Shown here: positions 10,058 through 20,416 of the stretch, piece after piece
Layout: every line of letters begins with the position of its first letter
Numbering within the stretch: position 1 is the stretch's first letter
DNA from: Lepidurus packardi
Lineage: Eukaryota > Arthropoda > Branchiopoda > Notostraca > Triopsidae
Assembly: GCA_023053545.1 (NCBI GenBank)
Contig: JAKZAN010000001.1
Span: 2,624,565-2,688,564, forward strand
Direction of reading: 5' to 3'
Length of the DNA stretch: 64,000 nt
Notes under the pieces: generated by a model
What the model was told of the DNA's origin: nothing
The model's input: the letters and a program-made list of their open reading frames with translations, nothing else
The model's database searches: none
Translations under genes and position numbers: made by a program

Positions 10058-12470
10058 GGCCCCGGTTCAGCTTATCCTCTTATGGGCGAATTACATGTTA
10101 ATTTTTGCAGGCGATTGTGCGATAAGTATGAACTATTTTGTAAAAAATTCTTGACAGTAATGTAACGAAAACTTATCTGCTTCATGTGACGAAGAGTTTT
10201 TTTTTCTTTTTTTAATTTTAAATTTGCTATTAAGAAATGAATATCGTAACTTTGTCCTGGGCAATATTTTCAAAAATCGGGCTTCGTCACATGAAGCGAG
10301 ATTTTTTAAAATGAATTTTAGTGCAAGTCATTTTAAAATCTGGTAAGTAGTTTTTTCAAAATCAGCTGCAAGAGTTAACAAAATTTAGCCTCTGAATTGT
10401 GCTGCCACCATTTTGCAGTGGGTATAAGAGAAAGTCGAAGTCAGTGCAGGGAAACGGCGGGTAAGGGAATTGCTGAAAGACCTTGACAAAAGTGAGCCCT
10501 GGTATCGCCAAAGGCACGCCTATAGAGAATATAATATGTATCGTAGGAAATATTATTTTCCTTTCCTTCATCCAGCTAGCTATGAAAAAATAGTATAGAA
10601 GGTATGCCTCGCCTACTGGGTGTACTTTGTTTGTTGGTATAACGATAGTAAAGTAAACATATGTGTGATTTGAAACATAATAATTGTGTAGACTATCAAA
10701 ATTCTTAAGAAATGAAAGGGAATTTTCTGTAAATTTTTATTTTTTCTAATGAAACTTACGCCGGTTATTATATGTTTGCTGTTTATTTACTTCATAGTAA
10801 AATAGTTATAGCGGTATCACATTCATAACAGGTAAAATTCTACTGTATAAATACTTTCTTCTTTTACCGTATGTCTTTCAAAATGAAAGCTATAGTACGT
10901 TCCTCTTATAGGAACCTGTAGAGTTATAATTTTTTATGAGGAGTATTTTTTTTTCATTACAATTTTATGTGTAGGCTAATTTTTCTTGTTTATAGATCAT
11001 GTGGGCTATTTACCACATAATCTTTCCGTCGGATGTGCATATAACGTAATGATGCATAAGAAAATATACTCTATGTCACGAATAAAACGTATATTACTTA
11101 TTTTCTCTTATTTTGCGTGAAGAATGCATTGTTCATTTTGAAAAGATGTAGAAAAAACAGAGAAAACATGATGAGCCTGACAAACATAACAAATTAGGGA
11201 CGAAATGTAATTGTGTAAATCAAAACAAGGAAAAAGGATAGGGGAAAGATGAAAATCCGTTATAGCACGCCATGTAATTATATAATCTTTATCACGGTCA
11301 ACTGTGTAATGGATACCAATGTAGAAATGAAGAGGAGTAGTCGTGTAAAGAAAGTATAAACATGTAAAACTTGAATAGCTTTCGAAAAATAACATAATAT
11401 TCAAATGACTAGTTCATGTTGATTAATTTTACAAAGTTGGCTATTTGTGGCTTACGAATAGTCCATAAATTTGGGAATAAGGATCAAGTTGCAATTGAAG
11501 TTTTGGACGGAAAACGCTGGAAGAAGAGATAAAACATGCTCAAAAGAGATTTTAATACTTGTATATCAAGTTTACTTGCATATAAGTGTATATTACTGTA
11601 CTTCAGTTTAGTACTCTTCGGGCAGTGTATTGCGGTACTGTGGTTATAGATGACGGCAGTAGTAGGCTTCCATTGAAGAAACATAATCGCGACTTCATTT
11701 CACCTGTTCGGTCGCGTTGACCTTACATGATGAAAACGGTGTGAAACACGATCTTAGTGTAGAAGAACGGTAGACATTTTTAAAAAAGTTCAACTTTGTA
11801 GGTGGCTTACAGCAAGCATTAGTGATGAATGGGCTTCACTGTAGCACACTTCGGCAGTTACGCGTACGCTGCATTGAAGATCACCTTACAGTGACTTTAG
11901 TGGATAAGCTGGCTTTGGGGTAGGCTTACATGTGAGAAAAGTAGTCGTAGCTTCAGTTTATCAAGTTTAGCACGAAGTTATGTATGGATATAGTCCATTA
12001 CCACCACCCATTTTAAACATCAAATATGATAATTGTCAAGCACACCAAATCGTAACCTTTATTTACGGAATACGCGACCAGAATGAGGAAAACAATAGTC
12101 ATGGGGAAGGAGAAACACATATAAGGGAGAAAATATTACAAAATGAGGAAGAGGAAGGTACATATATCAATAAGGCTCATACGTAATAATCCATGTAGTG
12201 CAATATGTAGAAATGATCATAAAAGCCAGTTACAGTACAGTTATGTTTATAAATCGCGAGTTATATAACTGAGGAGAGGATACTCTCGTCAGTTATGTAA
12301 TTCGCTATGAGAGGTATTGAGATACAAAATTACGTCTTCTGTGTAACGGTATTATGGTTTACGACCATGATAGACAATTAATTGTAAATGTTTTACATTT
12401 GCATAATAATATTTCTTGATACGTTTTGAAACAAGATTCTAATAAAAAAAAGGAGAAACCTTTCATTTGT
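10058..12470. other. Kolobok 3' non-coding region
   Basis: About 2.4 kb of AT-rich sequence with short homopolymer runs. Small ORFs (for example 11,108-11,404 minus and 11,980-12,186 plus) have no recognisable similarity, low-complexity composition and no supporting context. I see no second gene. Confidence 0.5.
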
Positions 12471-15269
12471 TCATTCAAAATCATTTTCTGATTCATGTAA
12501 CGCTTGGAGATAATTTACTTTCTTTTTTTTGCCTTTCGTTTTGCAATTTCTGTTCTTTGCCGCAATAGCATCCACAACAAACTGCGGTTCACGTGGAGCT
12601 TCCTTTCTAGCCAATCGAGAGTCTGCAAGTTCAGGAAGGAGGCTGGTTTCAAAAAAACGATTTAATTTAGGAAACATTTCCGTGTTCCAAAAATTCTTGT
12701 CGCGTTCTATTCTCTCAATGTGCATTTCCTTTGGGCACCAAACGATGTAGTCGCACCACGCTCTATCAGTTACTTCGAGTTGCCCTTGAATCTGATAATA
12801 ATGATTGTGTTTTTTATTCAGTGTAAGTTTCCGTTCTGCAGTAGCCAATAATCCTATTGAGCTTGGTTTCTTTACCGAAATGAAATCATAAATACTATCC
12901 TCTTTCTCCAAAATCTGTGGGCATTTAATTTCGATTAAACCTTCTTCACCTACAATTCCGTCCGGTGAAGCTCCTAAATATCCAAACTCGCAATGAACCC
13001 ATAATCCAGACGGACGGACATTAATTTTTTTCTTGGTTTCATAAGCCTTCCTAGCCCTGGGTTCGTTAAGTTTCCCATACTCGGTAGCTTCGTTTGACCA
13101 GCTACTTGGCAAAACAATGTTTTTCAGAACGTTTTTCCTAGGGGTCGATTCCCGAATCTTGCAAACCGTTCCAAAGATGGAGGCGGTTATTCGATTTTTT
13201 CTACCCTCTTTCCAATCATCGCAATCTCCCTGCCCCCGCGTCTTTTCTTCAAGAGTGAGAATTTCTTCTTTACTAAGTTGCAATTGCTTTCGAATACGTT
13301 CAACTTCCCTATTTAGGGAGTCTTCGTCAAGATCAGGATGGCCGTAGTGGCTGTCTAAACCACTAAAGTCATCCACGACATTGGCAAAAGCTTCTGACTG
13401 CTCATTGCTAGCTTTTTCTTCGCTGTACTTTACATAACGTGCTTTTCGTGAACTCGTAGTGGCTATGTGTCGTGCCTCGTACTTGTCCAGTTCATCGGAA
13501 GTAATGTTATACTTCCTTAGCACATGAACGTGAAAGCTCCTTCCGTAAATGTTAGCCAAAGCCGCACCAAAACATCGGTGCGTATACGATCCTCTCTGCG
13601 ATCGTAAAATTTGTTTGCCTCCTACCATTTTTGCAACAAATGACATATATCGTTCTGCTGCGTTGGTTGTTACCTCCACTAGCAAACTGTGGCTCTTCTT
13701 CTTCACATACTCAAGTGCTTTACAAACGTCACGATAAAGCTTTTCGTTCTTTTTTACTTTACTTTTTTTGCCGGCAAATTTACATCCTTTTTTTCCAGGT
13801 GACTGTTTCTCACACGACGTGTGATCATCTATCAAATAATGCTTCGGCCCATTGTCAAGAGCACGGGACAGTTCTTCTGAAGTGCCCTTTTTTCGGGCGT
13901 TAGCTTTAATAGCCCCGCGGCAAGCACATGTTAGCTTACCTATCAGTGAGCTCAAAAGCACCTTTCTGTACATTGCATTTTGAATTTTTAGGGCAAAGAG
14001 CTTATTAGCATAGTTTTTCACTATGTGATTCGCGCATTCGATTTTTTTTGGAAGTTTTTGAGTCCTAGGTGTACTTGCTAAAATTGTGTTAAAAGTAGAG
14101 GAATCGCCATCTCCTATAAAATGGGAAATTCGAACTTTGTATTCCCTCTCGAGTTCGCGAATTCCTAAACAGAGGATATCTGCTTCCATGGCAGTTGAGG
14201 GCCCGTCCCAGTTCTTATAGCATTTGTGGGATCTCGGTTTGTTTTTGGCCCGTTGAGCAACATTGCAAATGGAACAGAACTTATTCCTCGTTCCAACATA
14301 CAGTGGTTTATTGGTATGAGCGCCAATAAGCACGCCTACACCAGACTTCGCATTATAGCGCTTGCCGTGACTTCGTTGGGATCATCCACCATCACCGATA
14401 ACGGTGATTAGTGGGAACCCTTCGTCGTCAATGTTTCCCTCCTCTGTAGCAGCTTGTATTTCTTCGTCCATTGCCTTTTTCATTTCAAACTTTGCTTCTG
14501 TTTCCCACATGTCGCCGACAAGCTCCTCTTGTCCAAGATAAAAATGTTTGGTCATACAAGGGATACTTGTAATTGCGCAAATTTCTTCTAATTGATGATG
14601 CCCAGAACCGGTAGACATCATCGACCATGTCATTAGAGTGTTAATTGATAGTTTACTCTTTTTCGGCACGGGCCCTTCATCGTTTTCATCATCACATGTT
14701 TTTTTCCGCTTTCTTTTCAAGAATCCCTTTCGGTGGTCCCGTGCAGAGTCTACAAAGCACCTAAAATCGCAGTGTGGGCAGTAAAGAATTACGGACGTGA
14801 AAAATCCATGACTCTGTTCGCCTTCAAAATCTAAGGCAAAAGAGCATAAGGCATTGTGCCTGAGGGCTACTTGTGCAGAACGATGAATTACATATCCTAA
14901 TTCAACTATTCTACGGCCTTGTAAAGCATCAGCCACCTTAGGCGGCCTCACATTGAATTTTTCTGTACTCAACTGTACGGACGCAGTCTCGGCCTGGTCG
15001 TTTCTGTTTCCTTCAAACCACAAAGAATGGTGGAAAGAGCCGTAGTTGCCATCCATATCGTCACTGCTTACAGAAATGACGTCAGTCTGTATATAGAATG
15101 CAGAATTACTCCCTCGATTGTCGCTTGTACTAGAATCGCATGCGTGACTCACCTGACGATCACTTGTATCGTGCTCTGTAATAGTAGGAACGCTTTCCAC
15201 GGGAATAGGGGTCCTCTTTGGAGTTTTTCGTTTCTTCTTAGAACGTGTAGCCAATTGTCTGTTACCCAT
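12471..15269 (-). pseudogene. Mutator-like transposase fused to YqaJ nuclease, one nonsense codon
   Basis: The likely start is the Met of MGNRQLATRSKKKRK (15,269), a basic leader after a poor upstream Met. The first 296 codons include a cysteine pair (YCPHCDFRC) and run to VIGDGG, where a TGA (14,382-14,384) stands in the place of the Trp usual in the GDGGW motif of Mutator-like transposases (PF20700 type). The same frame continues directly: SQRSHGKRYNAKSGVGVLIG, then VGTRNKFCSICNVAQRA and SHFIGDGDSSTF, the second acidic motif. The C-terminal 250 residues are a YqaJ-type exonuclease with GKLNEPRARKAYE, GASPDGIV, LIEIKCP and HYYQIQGQL, so the D, E-x-K and Q residues are all present. Full length would be about 930 residues. 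The single nonsense codon suggests recent loss, or an assembly or polymorphism issue. Confidence 0.88.
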
Positions 15270-15395
15270 TATTTCGATTTCACGTAAAATTAAAACTTTC
15301 AGTATACGAAACACGAAATACAATACAATTTTGCTCTTATCACAACTGTTCGTAAGACAAGTTCTCAGATAATAATGCTGATGAAGTATGATCAT

Positions 15396-16376
15396 GTTGT
15401 TATTTTCCTTTCTTTACCACTTCAGGCTATGAATATAAGGCCAAAGTAACGAGGAAACAGCGAATCTTACTGCTCATTGGTGTCTGTTCAATATGAAATG
15501 CAATTGTCTTGGGACTGCCGTGTCACACGGGACATTACCTTTTCCTACACCGGTCAGTGTAAATACCCTGCCTTTCGGTGTACGTAAAGAAAAAAAATAT
15601 AGAGGTGTATGTCAAATGTAAAAGCACTAATATACGGTATTGAAGTAGTTTCTTTATTGTTTTTCGTTTGAGTAAATGCATTTCAATTATACCATTCAAC
15701 TTGAACGTAATCCACTTTACATTGCTATTCCAGACATAATTAGTTCCAATAATTTTAGCCCTGTAGTCGCATGTAGTGATTTCAAAGTTAATTTTAAATT
15801 GTTTGCTGTTTTATTATTTTCCATTACAAAAATTAAATGATTACTACACTGCTCGCAATTCATTTATTCTTAATTCAATGCACAACACATAAGACCGTTC
15901 TATTTTGTACTTCATAAGTGGTGCGATTTGATTTTGCAATGTTTTACTCTTGAAAGGAAAATAAGTTAATTGTAATCAATGAAAGCCTTCGTTATGGAAA
16001 TTAAATTGTGTATAAAAATGTTAAAATTTAAGAAAAATCCAGAAAATCAGTATCACTACAGTAATAGTATAATTTAATCTTTCTTGCAAAATATTTGCAA
16101 AAAATTGTAAAATGCACCAGACTAATCTCATGTTTTTTAATAACACATAAATTTCCAAGAAACGCTTATACTAAACTTGTCCGTGTTACTTGAATAAGCC
16201 AATGACAGACCCGTATCCAATAATAGTGTAGGTAAGTCTTGATCCTATATTTAGTGGGCGTTACCTACAACGCACTGTCCACGAACTTTCAAGTTTCGCG
16301 CTAGTTGCAGATACTGTCATCTGTTGTTAAGAATATAACATAGAGGAGCTAAATTAAGAAAAAACACTAGTGCCAT
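15396..16376. other. Kolobok 5' non-coding region
   Basis: AT-rich, with no ORF of note. It should contain the promoter of the minus-strand transposase gene, but I see no convincing TATA or initiator element. Confidence 0.5.
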
Positions 16377-16421
16377 CTATGATCGAAAAAAATCTCCAAA
16401 GTTGGTGAACCGGGGCCTTAA

Positions 16422-17819
16422 TGCCTTCTCTTGTCTAGCTTCTAATAAAGTACATGACACAAAATCCCACAAACTAACAAATCTCTCTAGCCTCAGATAG
16501 TTGCTATTCCACCTGGTCACAACCGGATACACGAGACTGAGACTAGCTTTCTGGGCTAAAGATTCGGAATACTTGTTTGACCTCCTGAAAAAGGCGACGA
16601 CTTTCTTGACGGACTCTATGGCCTTGAGCTGCGCTTTACAGTGGGTTACAGCGTCTTTTAAAACCAACTGTAACGTGTGTATGATACAGGGAAGACGTTC
16701 TATGCCCAGGAAATTATCGTACACAGTAACGTCCACCCCGCAGTATTCACTATCTTCGGGAGTAGAGTCTCCTGCGTCTTCGAAAAAATCAGTCATCTCA
16801 CAGCTTGCGTCTGCATTGGCGTCATCGTCGCTTTCCTGCGATTCGTTCAGATTGCTTTCCGCAGGGCAATGTGTCAGTAATCCTGATTCTTCATCACTGT
16901 CTAGCATGAGCTCATTTTCAGGGTCAAGGGATGGAATGCTTAAGTTTTTCTTAGAAAACTTAAATGCATTCAGCATGTTAGCTGCGTTATCCGTCACACA
17001 GTATTCAACGGAGCTCAAATAAACGCCATATTCGGCTAGTGTGTTTCTAATGAAACTTTTTATCCTTTCACCGGAGTGTTTTCCGGGGAAATGACGGAAC
17101 GCAATTGTCTGATGAATAAGCTTCCATTCTTTCGTAAGCGCGTGGAAGCGAAGACCTATGATGCTTTGCTTCGCACGGCTACTCCAGAGGTCAACTGCCA
17201 AGTGAATGGATGTGTGAGAACTGGCGTCGAGGATGTTTCTTCTCATGACTTCCTTGCATTCTTCTGATTTATCCACAATTATACGACGAAGATTCCGTCT
17301 AGAAGGCAACCTATATCGCGGATCAAGCTCCTTGATAAGTGCCTTAAAGGACGAAGAATCCATTAAAGAAAACGGCAGCATATTTTCGCTAACTACATGT
17401 ACAAGCAGCGAAGTGATTTTGGCTTGCTTTGAAGAGTTGTTAGCGTAATGCACAATGTTTGTTTGGGTTTGTAGCTCGGGAGAGTTTGCCTTGTTGCGAG
17501 ACCTTTTATCCATTTTTCCTTTCTCATATTCTGCGTATTGTTCTGGATGGCAAGCTTTCAAATGCCTCAAAAAATTGCTCGTCGAACCGCCGCTCTGCCT
17601 TATTAGTTTATTGCAGTTTGGTTGTAGGCACTTTAGAGTCTTACTTTCGACTACTTTTCGAGCTCCAGAACTAGGCTTAGCCTTCGCACTGGACGCAAAT
17701 GCGAAAAAATCCTCAAGACTACGTGGCACCTGCCCATGGACAGCCTCGGAGTCGGTTTCGTTCGAAACTTCCGCACCGGGCTCATTTTCGTTCAAATCTT
17801 CAAGATTCATGTTGCTCAA
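16422..17819 (-). CDS. BED-type hAT transposase, N-terminal part (split by Kolobok)
   Basis: It begins MSNMNLEDLNENEPGAEVSN at 17,819. A BED zinc finger follows at about residues 60-95 (LKCLQPNCNKLI, then SNFLRHLKACHPEQY). The hAT core has SIHLAVDLWSSRAKQSIIGL, EYCVTDNAANMLNAF, RLPCIIHTLQLVLKDAV and VVTRWNSNYLRLERF. An acidic linker (about residues 305-365) lies inside the core, as in other BED-hAT proteins. About 466 codons are native. The last few residues of the raw ORF (down to 16,377) come from the Kolobok end. The frame continues at 10,053. No stop or frameshift is visible in either part, so the hAT was intact when Kolobok landed. Confidence 0.9.
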
Positions 17820-19324
17820 CCATTGACTGAACTCTCTGAACGATGCCTGAAATTTCCGGAAATATTCATTACAATAAGGACGCTGACCTATGTTACGTTT
17901 TCAATTAAGGGTTTATAAAGTGTTGTACTAAAACCAGTGCTTTGCCTTCATTGCAGAAATATAATATTTAACTGGGTATTGTATTTAAAGAGTACTGAAC
18001 AGTAACTTTTATATAACCTCACTAATTGATATACTAAATGTCTGCGAGTCGAGAGTTAGGGCTTAGGGGTAAGTTCTATGAGAAGGGACCACCATAAAAA
18101 TATTGATTATCATCAAATTCTTGAATATAAATAATAGCTACATATATAAAATTTCATCTGAATCCACGTATATGTGGATTAAAGTAACAAAATAGTCATG
18201 ACTTCTAACTAACTCACCTTAGATTCCTTTTCCTTGAAAAAGTTGTTAATTTAAAAAATAACTTCGATTTAAAATATAACGCTGGAAACAAGCCAGAAGT
18301 GGACGAAGTAGTGTATGCTACCCGTTGACGTATGGAACTGAAATGACGAAATGTAGCTCCCTACTTTTCTAACGAAAACTGTCCAGTTTTTTAAGTGTAT
18401 AGGGGAGACAGAGGTAGAAGGAAAGGGGGAAAAGTCTGACGAAGTAGTATGGGGGCGAAGACTGTCCTTTTTTAGGTCTGCCCTTATGAAGAGCTCGCGG
18501 GGCAAACTCCGACCTTTCTCTCCTGAATCCTGCTAGTGTAGCCGCTAAACTGCGCGAAGACTAGCGTAGAGCTGCGACTAAAAATTCAAGCGTTTGTGAA
18601 TGCCTCTTGTGAATGCGTTTGTGAATGCCTTGCTTCCTCGCCGTAGCCTTCCCGTCAAGAATGGCTTGGGACACCGCGCACGCAAATATATACATCTCGT
18701 TAGCACAAGAAAATGTCTCGGGTCCTTGTTCAAAGAGTGCTGTACTGTACATAATTCATGACAAATCAAACAGCGTTAATCCATTTTCTATCGGCAAAGA
18801 AGAGCTTCGAAAAAAGCTTTTATGAAAGCCGATTTGTGTTTTTAATGATAGTTCACGAAAACTAATACTTCATTCACTAGTAGATTATCTGTTAGATTTC
18901 CCAACAAAAACCTCAACAACGTTCACTACATTAATATTTTCCTGAATTCACGCTTAGCGGATTTTTTTTTAAAAAAGAAGAAGGGGTCCAAAAGCTCTCA
19001 TAAGGCTGCTGAAGGAGTTTGTGGCAAAAAAAGTTTAAGAATCAATGCTTTAAAAGTGCCCCCACTCTCCTACGTCAAGCGAAGGCATACCACTGAAGTC
19101 TTCATGCAGCCCGTTTTTATTGCTACCTTCCTACGTTTCTTCGTTCATCTGTGAACTGGAGCAAGCAGTGCCTTGCTGACATCCCCTCCCTCCCACCTAT
19201 CCTCCCCATGCCACCTACCCTCCTCCCTCCCGAATACCTCTTCAGCACACTCACAGGGCAATGGGAACATTGCCGTCTTTTTCTAGTCACTGTAACAGAC
19301 TAAATGTCCGTGTGAACAAGCCCG
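17820..19324. other. hAT 5' non-coding region
   Basis: No convincing gene. The 18,560-18,625 stretch repeats GTGAATGC(GTTT/CTTG) several times. The 19,180-19,245 stretch is strongly pyrimidine-rich (CCTCCCTCCCACC). Promoter elements for the minus-strand transposase should lie in the part nearest 17,820 but cannot be identified by eye. Confidence 0.45.
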
Positions 19325-19730
19325 TGCGATCCGAAGGTGAACGGTTCTCGCTTGCCTCTTGGTTCTCGGATCTTTGCTTCACGGATCTCGGATCGCGATC
19401 AGTGGCAACGGATCTCGAACTTCGGATCTTTGGTTCACGGATCTCGGTTATATGGACTCACGGATCGCGAACCATGGCTACGGATCACGATCCGTGTTGA
19501 CGGATCGCGATCCGTCACGACGGATCTCAAATTTCGGATATTTGGTTCATGGATCTCGGATCTCTGGGCTCACGGATCGCGATCCGTGGCTACGGATCAC
19601 GATCCGTGGTGACGGATCGCGATCCCTCGCGACGGATCTTACATTTTGGATCACGGATGGCGATCCGTGCATCGGGCCACGGATCAAGATCCGATCCGGA
19701 TCGTTTTTGGATCTGATCCGCCCATGTATG
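19325..19730. repeat. Right subterminal GATCCG repeat zone
   Basis: Degenerate units such as GGATCGCGATCCGTGGCTAC and GGATCTCGGATC recur about every 20-35 bp up to the terminal repeat. They match the left zone (8051-8410) in motif but not in unit sequence. Both zones are full of the palindrome GGATCGCGATCC and would form strong hairpins. Confidence 0.85.
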
Positions 19731-20032
19731 CGGCCAAGTGCACGCCGATATCTTCCACTCGTCTTGATATCGTTTGATGCGAGAGAGCGACACTTTCAAT
19801 CTTCTCCACCATTTTTGTATCATTGAATGCCTTTGCCATTTCAATAGCACATCTTTTTACAATTGCTCCATCAGTGAAGGGTTTCTTCGCCTTCGCAAGC
19901 TCCAAAGCAACTGCGTAATACGCAGTCAAACTGGAGGTTAAGGAAGTTGCTAACTTCGTAAACATTCCTGTCTGCTGTTTGAGCTTTTTCTTGCAATCTT
20001 CCAAAAGTGTAGTTCTTGCGGGTCCATCATAT
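19731..20032 (-). pseudogene. Middle part of the GTF2IRD2-like hAT transposase
   Basis: The minus strand reads YDGPARTTLLEDCKKKLKQQ, then ASL-like TSSLTAYYAVALELAKAKKP, FTDGAIVKRC and SRRVEDIGVHLA. This is the conserved segment between the N-terminal finger and the catalytic core of GTF2IRD2-like hAT transposases (compare the family's YAVSLEIAK..KPFTDGEF..C and RRVEDIA). It is bounded on the left by the hAT insertion at 19,730 and on the right by the errantivirus-like LTR at 20,033. The raw ORF extends into both neighbours; those residues are not native. Confidence 0.85.
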
Positions 20033-20278
20033 TGTGACGTTGTAATTAAGAAGGTGTATTGAATTGACGATAACAACGTCGAGGGGTTCAACAAATGGTT
20101 AAGTATAAGGTGTTTATTGATCAAAAGATCTAAGCCAACTGCCCTGCTGTCTAAGTTCTACTCCCATGCCAAGTAATCGCGAAGCAAACAGGATAGAGTA
20201 GAATCGCACACCATCCGGTCTACGTGCAAAGCAACTAGATGTGCGGAAACAGCTAAGCATATTTTTTGCAACGTCACA
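20033..20278 (-). repeat. 3' LTR of the errantivirus-like element (246 bp)
   Basis: The plus strand begins TGTGACGTTG and ends CAACGTCACA, so the LTR has perfect inverted ends. On the minus strand it contains GATCAATAAACACC, a polyadenylation signal. Outside its end the flank is ATATGATGG; errantiviruses such as 17.6 and 297 favour ATAT targets. The matching 5' LTR is missing. Confidence 0.8.
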
Positions 20279-20292
20279 TAATCCCCCTCTTA
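20279..20292 (-). promoter_or_regulatory. Polypurine tract of the errantivirus-like element
   Basis: The minus strand reads TAAGAGGGGGATTA immediately upstream of the 3' LTR. This is the expected plus-strand priming site and supports the LTR boundary and orientation. Confidence 0.7.
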
Positions 20293-20416
20293 GTCTTGAA
20301 CGTCCCGTTCAATCTATCAAATTAACAATTCGGTTAATAATTGAGGATACATAAGCTACAAAAATCACATATCAAAAGAAAACACGGCATAACTAATTAA
20401 ACACAATGCTGCGCTT

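Larger units (their letters stand above)
10058..16417 (-). mobile_element. Kolobok-like TTAA transposon with Mutator-like transposase and YqaJ nuclease
   Basis: The ends read GGCCCCGGTTCA (10,058-10,069) and its exact reverse complement (16,406-16,417). Both are flanked by TTAA (10,054-10,057 and 16,418-16,421). TTAA targeting with a transposase unlike piggyBac points to the Kolobok superfamily. The one coding region (15,269 to 12,471, minus) carries a Mutator-like transposase domain followed by a YqaJ/alkaline-exonuclease domain. At 6,360 bp it is large, with about 2.4 kb of AT-rich non-coding sequence after the gene and about 1.1 kb before it. The superfamily assignment is an inference from target site plus domain content; the boundaries are seen directly. 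Confidence 0.85.
8051..19730. mobile_element. BED-type hAT element with GATCC-rich ends, carrying a Kolobok insertion
   Basis: The 8-bp duplication CGGCCAAG is present at 8043-8050 and 19,731-19,738. The terminal inverted repeat starts CATACATGGGCGG and is perfect for 22 bp (8051-8072 against 19,709-19,730). The duplication length is that of hAT. Inside is a single hAT transposase gene on the minus strand (17,819 to 9,284) interrupted by a TTAA-flanked element (10,058-16,417). Without the insertion the hAT is about 5.3 kb. Both ends carry several hundred bases of degenerate GATCCG repeats. It inserted into the catalytic region of the older GTF2IRD2-like hAT gene. Confidence 0.93.

Noticed and set aside
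10058-16417. piggyBac element (because of TTAA)
   Set aside because: The protein has Mutator-like and YqaJ domains and no piggyBac DDD transposase or cysteine-rich tail.
16501-17022. 173-codon plus-strand ORF
   Set aside because: Antisense to the BED-hAT transposase; its Ser-rich product mirrors the acidic linker.
8051-19730. piggyBac-type or inverted 4-bp CATG duplication for the GATCC-end element
   Set aside because: CATG at the ends belongs to the terminal inverted repeat. The real direct duplication is CGGCCAAG, 8 bp, as for hAT, and the gene inside is hAT.
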